The translations under genes and the position numbers were made by a program. From positions 186,001 through 250,000 of the forward strand of contig SMNH02000004.1 in assembly GCA_006383075.2 (NCBI GenBank): a stretch of 64,000 nucleotides of DNA. Direction: 5' to 3'. The notes beneath the pieces are model-generated. The model searched no databases and had not been told where the DNA came from. It saw only the letters and a list, made by a program, of their open reading frames with translations. Shown in pieces: positions 28,163-36,687 of the stretch (positions are counted from its first letter, which is position 1; the number at the start of each line of letters is the position of its first letter). Source of the stretch: Kordia sp. TARA_039_SRF (lineage in GTDB: Bacteria; Bacteroidota; Bacteroidia; Flavobacteriales; Flavobacteriaceae).

Positions 28163-30088
28163 ATGAAAAAACTACTGCTTTTTTCCTTAGTGATGCTTTT
28201 TATCGCTTGTAAAGAGGAAACCAAAAAACAACCCGAACTTTCTAAAATGAAACCCGCACCAAAAGTCTCCGTTGAAGATTTCTTTAAAAATTCTGAAAAA
28301 ACATCTTTCCGTTTGTCTCCAAATGGAGAATTTTTATCCTATTTAGCTCCTTACAAAGACCGTATGAACATTCATGTTCAGAAAATTGGCAGTGACGATG
28401 TTAAAAGAGTGACAAGTGTAGAAGACCGTGATTTGTCTGGCTATTTTTGGGCAAGTAATGATCGTTTGGTGTATGTAAGAGATAAGGGCGGAAATGAAAA
28501 TTTTCATCTTTTTGCTGTCAATAAAGACGGAAGCAACGAAAAAGATTTAACGCCGTTTGATGGTGTAAGAGCACAAATTATTGATGCGTTGCAAGATAAT
28601 GAAGCGGAATTGATTGTTGGACTAAACAAACGAATTCCACAAGTATTTGACCCATATCGCTTGAATATTAATACGGGTGAGATGGAGTTGTTATATGAAA
28701 ATCCTGGAAATATTACAGGTTGGCAAACGGACCACGACGGAAAATTGCGTTTGGCATTTGTTACGAATGGTGTGGACAACACAATTATGTACAGAGCAAC
28801 GGAAGACGAGCCTTTTAAAGAAGTTATTACTACAAACTTTAAACAAACACTGTCGCCACAATTCTTTGATTTTGATAATGGCGATGTCGTGTATGCTGCT
28901 TCTAACTTGGGAAGAGACAAAGCTGCTATCGTAAAGTATGACTTGAAAGAAAATAAGGAGATTGAAGAAATTTTCATGGACACCGAAGTTGATGTAGATG
29001 GTATTTCGTATTCTCCAAAACGAGAAGTGCCAACGTTTATCAATTACACCAGAGCAAAATTGAACCGTAAGTTTTTAGACAAAGACGCTGAAAATTTATT
29101 TGCAATGTTGGAAGAGAAACTTGGTGCCGATAATGAATATTACATCACTTCTAGCAATAAAGAGGAAGACAAGTTTTTAATTTATGCTGGAAACGATAAA
29201 ACAAGAGGTTCATACTATTTTTATGATACTGCTACTGAAAATTTAAAGCATTTGGCAGATTTGAGTCCTTGGATCAATTCTGAACACATGGCAAGTATGA
29301 AGCCTATCTCCTACACGTCTAGAGATGGTTTAACGATTCACGGATATTTGACATTGCCAGTTGGTGTAAAAGCTGAAAATTTACCTGTTGTGGTGAATCC
29401 ACACGGTGGACCTTGGGCGCGTGATAATTGGGGATTCAATCCTGAAGTACAATTTTTAGCGAATAGAGGTTTTGCCGTATTACAGATGAATTTTAGAGGT
29501 TCTACAGGTTATGGAAAGAAATTCTGGGAAAGTTCCTTTAAAAAATGGGGACAGGAAATGCAAAACGATATCACCGACGGCGTACAATGGTTGATTAAAG
29601 AAGGCATTGCCGACAAAGACCGCATAGCGATTTACGGTGGAAGTTATGGTGGTTATGCAACGTTAGCAGGAATTACCAATACGCCAGATTTATATGCAGC
29701 AGCGGTGGATTATGTGGGCGTTTCTAACTTGTTTACGTTTATGGAAACCATTCCGCCATATTGGGAACCGTACAAGAAAATGTTGTACGAAATGGTAGGT
29801 GATCCAAACACGAAAGATAGCATTATGATGAAGCAAAACAGCCCAGTTTTTCATGTAGATAAGATTAAAGCGGCGTTGTTTATTGCGCAAGGAGCGAACG
29901 ATCCGCGTGTGGTACAAGCGGAATCTGACCAAATGGTAAAAGCATTGCGTGATAATGGCGTAACGGTAGAATATATGCTGAAAGAAAACGAAGGTCACGG
30001 ATTTAGAAACCAAGAAAACCGTTTTGATTTTTATAATTCTATGATTAAATTTTTAAATACAAACATGCAAACGAAGGTAAAAGGATGA
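28163..30088 (+). CDS. S9 family (prolyl oligopeptidase-type) peptidase, lipoprotein
   Basis: A serine peptidase that trims peptides, likely in the periplasm or on the outer membrane. The 641 residues start with a lipoprotein signal (MKKLLLFSLVMLFIAC, Cys16). A seven-bladed propeller (for example FRLSPNGEFLSYLAP) precedes the alpha/beta hydrolase domain. The catalytic triad is visible: Ser494 in YGGSYGGYA, Asp580 in GANDPRV and His612 in NEGHGFRN. It is monocistronic and followed by a strong terminator. Confidence 0.95.
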   Translation: MKKLLLFSLVMLFIACKEETKKQPELSKMKPAPKVSVEDFFKNSEKTSFRLSPNGEFLSYLAPYKDRMNIHVQKIGSDDVKRVTSVEDRDLSGYFWASNDRLVYVRDKGGNENFHLFAVNKDGSNEKDLTPFDGVRAQIIDALQDNEAELIVGLNKRIPQVFDPYRLNINTGEMELLYENPGNITGWQTDHDGKLRLAFVTNGVDNTIMYRATEDEPFKEVITTNFKQTLSPQFFDFDNGDVVYAASNLGRDKAAIVKYDLKENKEIEEIFMDTEVDVDGISYSPKREVPTFINYTRAKLNRKFLDKDAENLFAMLEEKLGADNEYYITSSNKEEDKFLIYAGNDKTRGSYYFYDTATENLKHLADLSPWINSEHMASMKPISYTSRDGLTIHGYLTLPVGVKAENLPVVVNPHGGPWARDNWGFNPEVQFLANRGFAVLQMNFRGSTGYGKKFWESSFKKWGQEMQNDITDGVQWLIKEGIADKDRIAIYGGSYGGYATLAGITNTPDLYAAAVDYVGVSNLFTFMETIPPYWEPYKKMLYEMVGDPNTKDSIMMKQNSPVFHVDKIKAALFIAQGANDPRVVQAESDQMVKALRDNGVTVEYMLKENEGHGFRNQENRFDFYNSMIKFLNTNMQTKVKG

Positions 30089-30147
30089 TTTTTAATGTGT
30101 CAATTTGACAATTTGAAAATGTATCAATTTATTTTTTGAGTATATAT

Positions 30148-30177
30148 AAAAAGTGCTTCCTGTTGGAAGCACTTTTT
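30148..30177 (+). terminator. intrinsic terminator
   Basis: AAAAAGTGCTTCC (30148-30160) and GGAAGCACTTTTT (30165-30177) pair perfectly around TGTT. The same 13-base arms occur in the terminator at 30583-30612. Confidence 0.88.
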
Positions 30178-30253
30178 GGTTTTTATTTTTTAAATTTTAA
30201 CTCATTAAGCCAAATCTACTTTAGTTCACATAAGATTGCCTTTACTTAATGAG

Positions 30254-30274
30254 ATTCTGAGTCAAGCTCAGAAT
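30254..30274. repeat. REP-like palindrome (CTGAG-TCAAG-CTCAG)
   Basis: The arms ATTCTGAG and CTCAGAAT flank TCAAG. This is the family that borders the GIY-YIG gene and stands at 36578. It lies in the gap between the S9 peptidase and a small basic gene. Confidence 0.7.
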
Positions 30275-30325
30275 GACGCTATTAGTTTTTCAGACAACTT
30301 TTATTTGTCATTTTGAAACTTCCTT

Positions 30326-30460
30326 TTACTTGTTTGTTGATTTACTTGGTTTTAAGCTAGGTTTATTACCTGGAGTATTTTTATTGTCTCTTCTTCTTTT
30401 ATCAAGAGTTCCATCTTTCTTTTTTGGTTTAGGTCCCGGTTTTATAGCTTGAATATTCAT
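30326..30460 (-). CDS. small basic protein, 44 residues
   Basis: An ATG frame of 44 codons encodes a lysine/arginine- and proline-rich peptide starting MNIQAIKPGPKPKKKDGTLD. It has no hydrophobic segment. Small flavobacterial proteins containing PGPKPKKKDGT-like text exist as far as I remember, but I cannot confirm a family. An A/T-rich leader precedes the ATG. The gene lies between two terminators with identical stems, so it is probably a separate transcription unit. Coding status is moderately likely. Confidence 0.45.
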   Translation of the reverse strand: MNIQAIKPGPKPKKKDGTLDKRRRDNKNTPGNKPSLKPSKSTNK

Positions 30461-30582
30461 AATATTATAGTTAAATTTTAATTGTTGATTTAATATTTTC
30501 AAAGATAAATTATGCTACAGTCAATACTTTACGGAAACCCATAATCAGTAAAAAATTAATCAATACTCATTTTTATTACCAA

Positions 30583-30612
30583 AAAAAGTGCTTCCAATCG
30601 GAAGCACTTTTT
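30583..30612 (-). terminator. intrinsic terminator of the M16 peptidase gene
   Basis: AAAAAGTGCTTCC (30583-30595) and GGAAGCACTTTTT (30600-30612) form a perfect 13-bp stem around AATC, with T-runs on both strands. It lies 20 bases past the stop of the leftward M16 gene. Confidence 0.88.
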
Positions 30613-30631
30613 GTTTGTATGTAATTCAAAT

Positions 30632-33592
30632 TTACTGCTTAATATCCTGCGCCTTTTCGTAGTTAAATAAATAATCTACGTCCATTTCTTGAATTTTACC
30701 AAGCTTGGATAAGGCTTTCATGTCTACGTCTTTTTTGTTTCCAATAACCATGACGTTGTATTCTTCTCCTTTGATGTTTTTGTTGAAGAATTCTTTTAAG
30801 TCTGCAATCGTCATGTTTTCAATGGCTTTGTACATTTCTTCACGGTGATCTTTGTCAATTCCAAGCTTTTGTAATCGCTCGTACGTCCAAAAGATATTTG
30901 ACTTTGTGATACGTTGCGCCGCGAGTTTTTTCAATGTTGCTTCTTTGGCTGCGTTGAATTGCTCCTCAGCTTCTGGCATGTCGTTCATCAACGTCATCAT
31001 TGCTTCTACCGCTTGCTCCATTTTGTTCGCTTGCGTTCCAATATACGCCATTACATAGTTAGAATCATCCTTGTCAGAAGCTTCTGCGTAATATGAATAT
31101 GCTGAATAGGCTAAAGATTTCGATTCTCTGATTTCTTGAAATACAATGGAAGATAATCCCGCACCAAAATAGGTGTTAAATAACGAAGAAGCTGCCATAT
31201 TTTCTGGTGCGAACGGACTTCCTTTTGCTAAAAACATCATTTCCGCTTGTACCATGTCATAATCCACAAAATATACATTTCCGCCCGTTTCTTGCTCTGT
31301 GTATTCTGTAGCATCTGGATATGGTTTTAATTCGTCTGCTACTTTGTGATGTGTGTTTAAAGCTGTAACTGCAGCTCCTACATCTTTTCCGTAGTAGAAT
31401 ATACGCTGGTCGTAGTTTTTAAATTCTTTTACAATGTCTACCAATTCTTGCGGATTCATGTTTTGCAATTCACTTCTGCTAAAAATATTACGCAAACGTG
31501 AGTTTTCACCGTATTTCGCATAATTCATCAAACCACTTTGTAAAATAGCGCCTTTTCGTGTTTTGTTGTCTTGTCTTCCTTTTAAAATCTGCGCTACATA
31601 TTTGTCATATGCTTCTTGATTTGGCACCGCGTTGTTCCATAAATGAGATAATAATTTTAATCCTTCTGATAGATTTTCTTTTAAACCTCTCAATCCTACA
31701 TACGATTTTTCAGCACCTGTGCTTACATAGTAATCAATTCCTAATTTGTAGAATTCTTTCTTTAGTTCTTCTGCCGAATATGTATCGGTTCCTAAATATT
31801 CCATGTAACCAACACCCAAACCAAGTTTTTTGTCATTATCTGTTCCCATATCAAAAATGATATTCAAATCGAACAAGTCGTTTTGCTGATTTTCAATATA
31901 GGAAACCTTGATGCCGTTGGTGAGTTGTGTTTCTTTGATTTCAGATTGGAAATCAACGTATTTTGGTGTCAATGGTGCAGCTTCCATTTTATTGAATGCT
32001 TGCATATACGTTGAACTCTTATCACGGTTCAAGTTTACAGGCGTAATTCCTGGATTTTCCACTTTAACGATAGACGTATCTTCTCCTTTACGCTTATAGG
32101 TAACTACATAATTGTCTTTGTAGAATTCGTTTGCAAAATCTACCAATTCTTGTTTTGTGATGTTGCGCAATTCGTCTAAGAATTGTAGTCTTTCCGACCA
32201 ATCTTCTTGATGGATAAACGCATCAACATACGTACTAGCCAAAGCTGTACTGTTTTCATATTGGCGTATTTGACTTAGTTTTAAATCGTTTACAACGGCT
32301 TCAATCATCCAATCTTCAAACGCTCCTTTTTTGAGTTTTTCAATCTGTTCTAATAATAGATTTTTCACTTCGTCGAGTGTTTGTCCAGCTTTTGGATATC
32401 CAATTAATCTATGAAATCCATAGTCAATTAAGAAATTTGTTCCACTTCCTGCATATTGTACTAATTGTTGTTGGTTCAAATTCAAATCAATCAAACCAGC
32501 GTTTCCATTGGCTAAAATCATATCTGCCAATGTCACTAATTTTTCATCTTTAGAATTAATACCTTCCGTACGGAATGCAATAGATATATTTTCAGTAGTT
32601 GGTCCAAATACTTCTTTTACTACAGGAGATGTAATTGGTTCTTCTTTAGGTAATGTTGGATGTGTAACTTTCTCTTTTTCAAGTTTCCCAAAAGTATTAG
32701 CTACTTTTTGAATAGTTTCTTCAAAATCAATATCTCCCACCAATATCATTGCCATATTGTTTGGCACATAATATTTATCAAAATAGTTATGAATTGACAC
32801 CATGGAAGGATTCTTTAAATGCTCTCCAGTACCAATCGTTGTTTGTTGCCCATATGGATGATTTGGAAATAAGCCATCTAACATAGCAAAGTAACTTTTC
32901 CAACCATCATTGTCCTGTCCTCTGTTGAATTCTTCAAAAACAGCTTCTAATTCGGTGTGAAACAAGCGTAACACCAATTGGCTAAAACGCTCACTTTCCA
33001 ACGTTAACCATTTGTCTAATTCGTTTGCTGGAATTTTATTTGTATACACTGTACGCTCAAAAGAAGTATACGCGTTCGTTCCTGTTGCACCAAGTGAACT
33101 TGTCATTTTATCATATTCATTCGCAACACTGTAGTTTGACGCGATTAAAGAAACGCTATCAATTTTTTGATATAATGCTTTCTTTTTCTCTGTATCTGTT
33201 TCAGCTTTGTGTTGCTCGTAAAGGTCAGAGATTTGGTCTAAATATTCTTTCTCTTTTTCCCAATCGAGCGTTCCTATTTCGTCAGTTCCTTTAAACACCA
33301 TGTGCTCTAAGTAGTGTGCTAATCCTGTCGCTTCCTTAGGATCATACGTAGAACCTGCACGCACTGCGATATAGGTTTGAATTTTAGGCTCGTCTGTATT
33401 TTTGCTTAAATATACTTTTAAACCATTGTCTAAGGTATACAAACGCAATCCTGTTGGATCGTTTGAAACCATTTCGTACGAAAAGCCATTGGCGTCTTTT
33501 TGTGTTGCAGCTTCAACACCGTCATTTGTTTGTTTACAACTGAACAGTGTGCAAGCAAACACAAATAACAGTAGCAGATTGATTTTTTTCAT
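30632..33592 (-). CDS. M16 family zinc metallopeptidase, lipoprotein
   Basis: A large insulinase/pitrilysin-type peptidase of 986 residues carrying two M16 halves in one chain. The lipoprotein signal is MKKINLLLLFVFACTLFSC with Cys19. The inverted zinc motif HxxEH is at residues 93-97 (HYLEH) in the active N-terminal half, with the downstream Glu region FHTELEAVFEEFNRG. The second half (from about residue 560) keeps the fold but not the zinc site. It probably degrades peptides at the periplasmic face. A second M16 lipoprotein is encoded at 48018-50858. Confidence 0.94.
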   Translation of the reverse strand: MKKINLLLLFVFACTLFSCKQTNDGVEAATQKDANGFSYEMVSNDPTGLRLYTLDNGLKVYLSKNTDEPKIQTYIAVRAGSTYDPKEATGLAHYLEHMVFKGTDEIGTLDWEKEKEYLDQISDLYEQHKAETDTEKKKALYQKIDSVSLIASNYSVANEYDKMTSSLGATGTNAYTSFERTVYTNKIPANELDKWLTLESERFSQLVLRLFHTELEAVFEEFNRGQDNDGWKSYFAMLDGLFPNHPYGQQTTIGTGEHLKNPSMVSIHNYFDKYYVPNNMAMILVGDIDFEETIQKVANTFGKLEKEKVTHPTLPKEEPITSPVVKEVFGPTTENISIAFRTEGINSKDEKLVTLADMILANGNAGLIDLNLNQQQLVQYAGSGTNFLIDYGFHRLIGYPKAGQTLDEVKNLLLEQIEKLKKGAFEDWMIEAVVNDLKLSQIRQYENSTALASTYVDAFIHQEDWSERLQFLDELRNITKQELVDFANEFYKDNYVVTYKRKGEDTSIVKVENPGITPVNLNRDKSSTYMQAFNKMEAAPLTPKYVDFQSEIKETQLTNGIKVSYIENQQNDLFDLNIIFDMGTDNDKKLGLGVGYMEYLGTDTYSAEELKKEFYKLGIDYYVSTGAEKSYVGLRGLKENLSEGLKLLSHLWNNAVPNQEAYDKYVAQILKGRQDNKTRKGAILQSGLMNYAKYGENSRLRNIFSRSELQNMNPQELVDIVKEFKNYDQRIFYYGKDVGAAVTALNTHHKVADELKPYPDATEYTEQETGGNVYFVDYDMVQAEMMFLAKGSPFAPENMAASSLFNTYFGAGLSSIVFQEIRESKSLAYSAYSYYAEASDKDDSNYVMAYIGTQANKMEQAVEAMMTLMNDMPEAEEQFNAAKEATLKKLAAQRITKSNIFWTYERLQKLGIDKDHREEMYKAIENMTIADLKEFFNKNIKGEEYNVMVIGNKKDVDMKALSKLGKIQEMDVDYLFNYEKAQDIKQ

Positions 33593-33796
33593 TGTAATTT
33601 TTTGAGTGATTATTTTATTTAATAAACGCTAACATCTGTCTTTTATGATGTAGCATATGGCAATATATTACTTTTTTGTATATAATATATTGAAAGACAA
33701 ACCTATATTTTAAGAATCAACACTTTAGCTGTATTCTAGTAAGAAAAGTAACTACACATCAACAATTTATGATGAAATTTCGTGTAAAGAAAAAAA

Positions 33797-33876
33797 GCGA
33801 GTCTCTCAACTCGCTTCTACTTTTTTTCATGATTGTTATTTCTCTGATAAAAAAACCTACCAACGAAATAACAATC
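33797..33876 (-). other. structured non-coding stretch with terminator, 433-base gap
   Basis: The gap 33593-34025 has no convincing gene. On the minus strand a 12-bp stem with a 22-base loop (GATTGTTATTTC at 33831-33842 with GAAATAACAATC at 33865-33876) is followed by a terminator hairpin, GCGAGT-CTCTCA-ACTCGC (33797-33814), then a T-run. A 10-codon frame, MRTFRLLFRW, ends inside the first stem. It could be the 3' end of the precursor peptide mRNA, a small RNA, or a leader for the M16 gene. Confidence 0.5.
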
Positions 33877-34025
33877 TAAATGTACGCATCATAACACTTG
33901 CCTAAAAACCATATTGCTTCATTTTTATAAATTATAAGTAATAAAACAAAGCACAACTATTTGTTTGTTAGTTTTTTACATAGTTTTCTACAAGACAAGG
34001 CTATTTTTTATTTTTTTCCGCCGAA

Positions 34026-34277
34026 TTAGCAAATACCTACTGGCTGGCATGAAATACTTGGCTGACAATTGGCTGTTTGAGGACAAGAGTTTGTAGGATT
34101 ACATCCAACTTGAGTACCGCAATTTTGTGTTCCACAATCATCTGTTTCAATACCACAAATACCTACTGGTTGACAAGAAATAGTTCTTCTTGTTCCTCCT
34201 TTTATACTATTTTCTTGACCTAGATTGGAAATTGATTTTTTGTTTAGTGACAGGTTTGTAAGATTTCTTTTTTTCAT
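34026..34277 (-). CDS. RiPP-like precursor peptide with hexad cysteines
   Basis: The 83-residue peptide has a leader of the Bacteroidota natural-product type: MKKRNLTNLSLNKKSISNL, then IKGG at 25-28, a plausible double-Gly cleavage site. The remaining 55 residues hold nine cysteines at 35, 41, 48, 53, 59, 65, 71, 77 and 83, almost exactly every six residues. SCQPVGIC occurs at both ends. The leader resembles class I lanthipeptide precursors annotated in flavobacteria. No lanthionine synthetase, radical SAM enzyme, transporter or peptidase gene lies within the window nearby, so any maturation enzymes would act in trans. RiPP status is inferred from leader and composition. Confidence 0.75.
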   Translation of the reverse strand: MKKRNLTNLSLNKKSISNLGQENSIKGGTRRTISCQPVGICGIETDDCGTQNCGTQVGCNPTNSCPQTANCQPSISCQPVGIC

Positions 34278-34379
34278 GATTTAATAGTTTAAATTAATTT
34301 TTCTATCAAAAGTTATCAATCTTTTTGCAGAAAAAAAAGAGTCTTTTCTTTAAATTCATAAATCATAAGCATAAAAAAA

Positions 34380-34405
34380 CGCATCATCCATAATTAGACA
34401 ATGCG
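34380..34405 (-). terminator. weak terminator after sucD
   Basis: On the minus strand CGCAT (34405-34401) and ATGCG (34384-34380) form a short stem, followed by TTTTTTT. It lies 24 bases beyond the sucD stop codon. Confidence 0.5.
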
Positions 34406-34428
34406 CTTTATATATCATAGAAATGAGG

Positions 34429-35301
34429 TTATGCCATCACTTCTGCTACTTTTTTACCAATTTCTGCTGGCGAATCTACTACGTGAATTCCACACTCGCG
34501 CATGATTCTTTTCTTAGCTTCTGCAGTATCATCTGCACCTCCAACAATAGCTCCTGCATGTCCCATCGTTCTTCCTTTTGGAGCTGTTTCTCCAGCGATG
34601 AAACCAACTACTGGTTTGTTGCTTCCGCTTTCTTTGTACCATTTTGCAGCGTCAGCTTCTAACTGTCCACCAATTTCACCAATCATTACTACACATTCCG
34701 TTTCGTCATCGTTGATGAGTAATTCTACTGCTTCTTTAGTAGTAGTTCCGATAATTGGATCACCACCAATTCCAATAGCGGTTGTAATTCCTAATCCTTG
34801 TTTTACTACTTGGTCAGCAGCTTCATAGGTTAACGTTCCTGATTTTGACACGATTCCTACTTTTCCTTCTTTGAAAACAAATCCTGGCATGATTCCTACT
34901 TTTGCTTCTCCTGGCGTAATAACTCCTGGACAGTTAGGACCTACCAAACGACAGTCTTTGTCGCTAATGTATGCCGCTACTTTTGTCATGTCGGCAACAG
35001 GAATTCCTTCCGTAATTGTGATAATTACTTTAATTCCAGCATTGGCTGCTTCCATAATGGCATCTGCTGCAAAAGCTGGCGGAACAAAAATGATTGTAGT
35101 ATCAGCTCCTACTTGCGCAACAGCTTCAGAAACGGTGTTAAAAACAGGTTTATCTAAGTGTGTTTGTCCACCTTTTCCTGGAGTTACACCACCAACTATG
35201 TTGGTTCCGTACTCAATCATTTGACTTGCATGGAAAGTTCCTTCACTTCCTGTAAATCCTTGAACAATTATTTTTGAATCTTTGTTTACTAAAACGCTCA
35301 T
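34429..35301 (-). CDS. sucD: succinyl-CoA synthetase alpha subunit
   Basis: SucD is the nucleotide/CoA-binding subunit that makes succinate and ATP (or GTP) from succinyl-CoA in the TCA cycle. The 290 residues begin MSVLVNKDSKIIVQGFTGSE. They show the CoA-binding GGVTPGKGGQ, CPGVITPGEAKVGIMPG, IGGDPIIGTTTKEAVE and the phosphohistidine loop GHAGAIVGG. The beta subunit gene sucC is not in the window, although it is often adjacent in other bacteria. A TATTTTTG box (35332-35325) lies just upstream. Confidence 0.96.
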   Translation of the reverse strand: MSVLVNKDSKIIVQGFTGSEGTFHASQMIEYGTNIVGGVTPGKGGQTHLDKPVFNTVSEAVAQVGADTTIIFVPPAFAADAIMEAANAGIKVIITITEGIPVADMTKVAAYISDKDCRLVGPNCPGVITPGEAKVGIMPGFVFKEGKVGIVSKSGTLTYEAADQVVKQGLGITTAIGIGGDPIIGTTTKEAVELLINDDETECVVMIGEIGGQLEADAAKWYKESGSNKPVVGFIAGETAPKGRTMGHAGAIVGGADDTAEAKKRIMRECGIHVVDSPAEIGKKVAEVMA

Positions 35302-35439
35302 GTGATATTTGTTTTTTGGCTAAACAAAAATAGTTTTTTCTACAGTATTAGTAAAGTATTTTAAGAGATTTATTAAACTAAATTGAGTTAACGTAAAAAA
35401 TGATTATACTAATTATTATCTACTAAAAAATTAACTCTT

Positions 35440-35513
35440 GTCAGTTCGAGCGCAGTCGAGAACCACTAGGAAAGCTAAAAGTTCTATAGAATCTCGACTG
35501 CGCTCGATTTGAC
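35440..35513. repeat. intergenic inverted repeat (TCGAGCGCAGTCGAGA)
   Basis: TCGAGCGCAGTCGAGA (35446-35461) is the exact reverse complement of TCTCGACTGCGCTCGA (35492-35507), with a 30-base loop. GTCA...TGAC extends it outwards. It looks like a dispersed flavobacterial intergenic repeat. Confidence 0.75.
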
Positions 35514-35580
35514 ACTAATATTAATCACCTAACAATCAGGTATATAAAAATTTTTAATGTGACAAACTCTAATCGAATTA

Positions 35581-36522
35581 CTATTCTTCTAACTTTTCTA
35601 TTCGTTTGATGAGTTCTGGTATTTGACGAATGGAAGCGATTTCTTTGTATTTTTTTCTAAAATCGTCTGCTGGTGTTCCAAAATAGCTTTTTCCACCTTC
35701 TAAACCTTTACTAACGCCAGATTGTGCCGAAATAACCGTTTTGGCACCAATGGTAATGCCACTTGTAATTCCTACTTGTCCCCAAATAGTGACTTCATCT
35801 TCAATGATTACACAACCTGCAATGCCCGTTTGTGACGCAATCAAACATTTTTTTCCAATGACAGTATCATGTCCAACATGTACTTGGTTGTCAATTTTTG
35901 TGCCTTCTTTGATGGTGGTATCGCCTGTAACGCCTTTGTCAATCGTACAGGAAGCGCCTAAATCTACATTGTCTTCAATGACAACTCGCCCGCCTGATAA
36001 CAATTTATCAAAGCCTTCTGGACGTTTTTTGTAATAGAAAGCATCTGCTCCTAAAACCGTTCCTGAGTGAATGGTCACATTGTTTCCTATAACGGTATTG
36101 TCATAAATTGCCACGTTGGCGTGAATTAAACAATCGTCGCCAATAGTGACATTGTTTCCAATAAAACAGTTTGGCTGAATCAACGTGCGTTCTCCAATGT
36201 TTGCAGAAGGCGCAATGGATGAAGACGCGTTTCTAAACGGTCTGAAATGTTTGGTCAACTTGTTAAAATCCCGAAAAGGATCATCTGAGATTAACAACGC
36301 TTTTCCTTCTGGACATTCCACTTCCTTGTTAATCAATACAATCGTCGCTTTCGACTCCAACGCTTTGTCGTAGTATTTTGGATGATCTACAAAAACGATA
36401 TCCCCAGCTTCTACGACGTGAATTTCGTTCATTCCAAGTACAGGAAATGATTCATCACCAACATATGTTGTGTCAATAATTTCAGCGATTTCTTTAAGCG
36501 TGTATTTTCTTGGAAATTTCAT
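35581..36522 (-). CDS. LpxD-like left-handed beta-helix acyltransferase (second paralogue)
   Basis: A hexapeptide-repeat protein of 313 residues related to UDP-3-O-acyl-glucosamine N-acyltransferase. The N-terminal domain (FPRKYTLKEIAEIIDTTYVG) is followed by long left-handed helix repeats (for example IGNNVTIGDDCLIHANVAIY) and a C-terminal helix. It differs from the canonical LpxD at 39522-40550: it lacks that gene's standard start and opens MKFPRKYTL. The operon context suggests lipid A or surface-glycan acylation, but the acceptor is unknown. Flavobacteria commonly carry such a pair. Confidence 0.85.
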   Translation of the reverse strand: MKFPRKYTLKEIAEIIDTTYVGDESFPVLGMNEIHVVEAGDIVFVDHPKYYDKALESKATIVLINKEVECPEGKALLISDDPFRDFNKLTKHFRPFRNASSSIAPSANIGERTLIQPNCFIGNNVTIGDDCLIHANVAIYDNTVIGNNVTIHSGTVLGADAFYYKKRPEGFDKLLSGGRVVIEDNVDLGASCTIDKGVTGDTTIKEGTKIDNQVHVGHDTVIGKKCLIASQTGIAGCVIIEDEVTIWGQVGITSGITIGAKTVISAQSGVSKGLEGGKSYFGTPADDFRKKYKEIASIRQIPELIKRIEKLEE

Positions 36523-36573
36523 GCCTTTTAGGTTTTTTCATAAAAAAGAGCTTGTTTTAAAATTTTTCAGATA

Positions 36574-36655
36574 CGTCATTCTGAACTTGATTCAGAATCA
36601 CATAAAACTGATTTTTCACTGTTATGTGAAGTCAAATCAAGTTTGACTTGACACG
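36574..36655. repeat. compound REP-like element
   Basis: It contains ATTCTGAA-CTTGA-TTCAGAAT (36578-36598), a CACATAA/TTATGTG pair and GTCAAA-TCAAG-TTTGAC (36631-36647), with outer ends ACGTCA and TGACACGT. The core CTTGA/TCAAG matches the palindromes around the GIY-YIG gene. Confidence 0.7.
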
Positions 36656-36687
36656 TTTTAGATTTAAAACAACCTCTTTTAAACGAC

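Noticed and set aside
28504-29043. Open frame of 179 codons antisense to the S9 peptidase gene
   Set aside because: It lies wholly inside a well-supported gene and has no recognisable domain.
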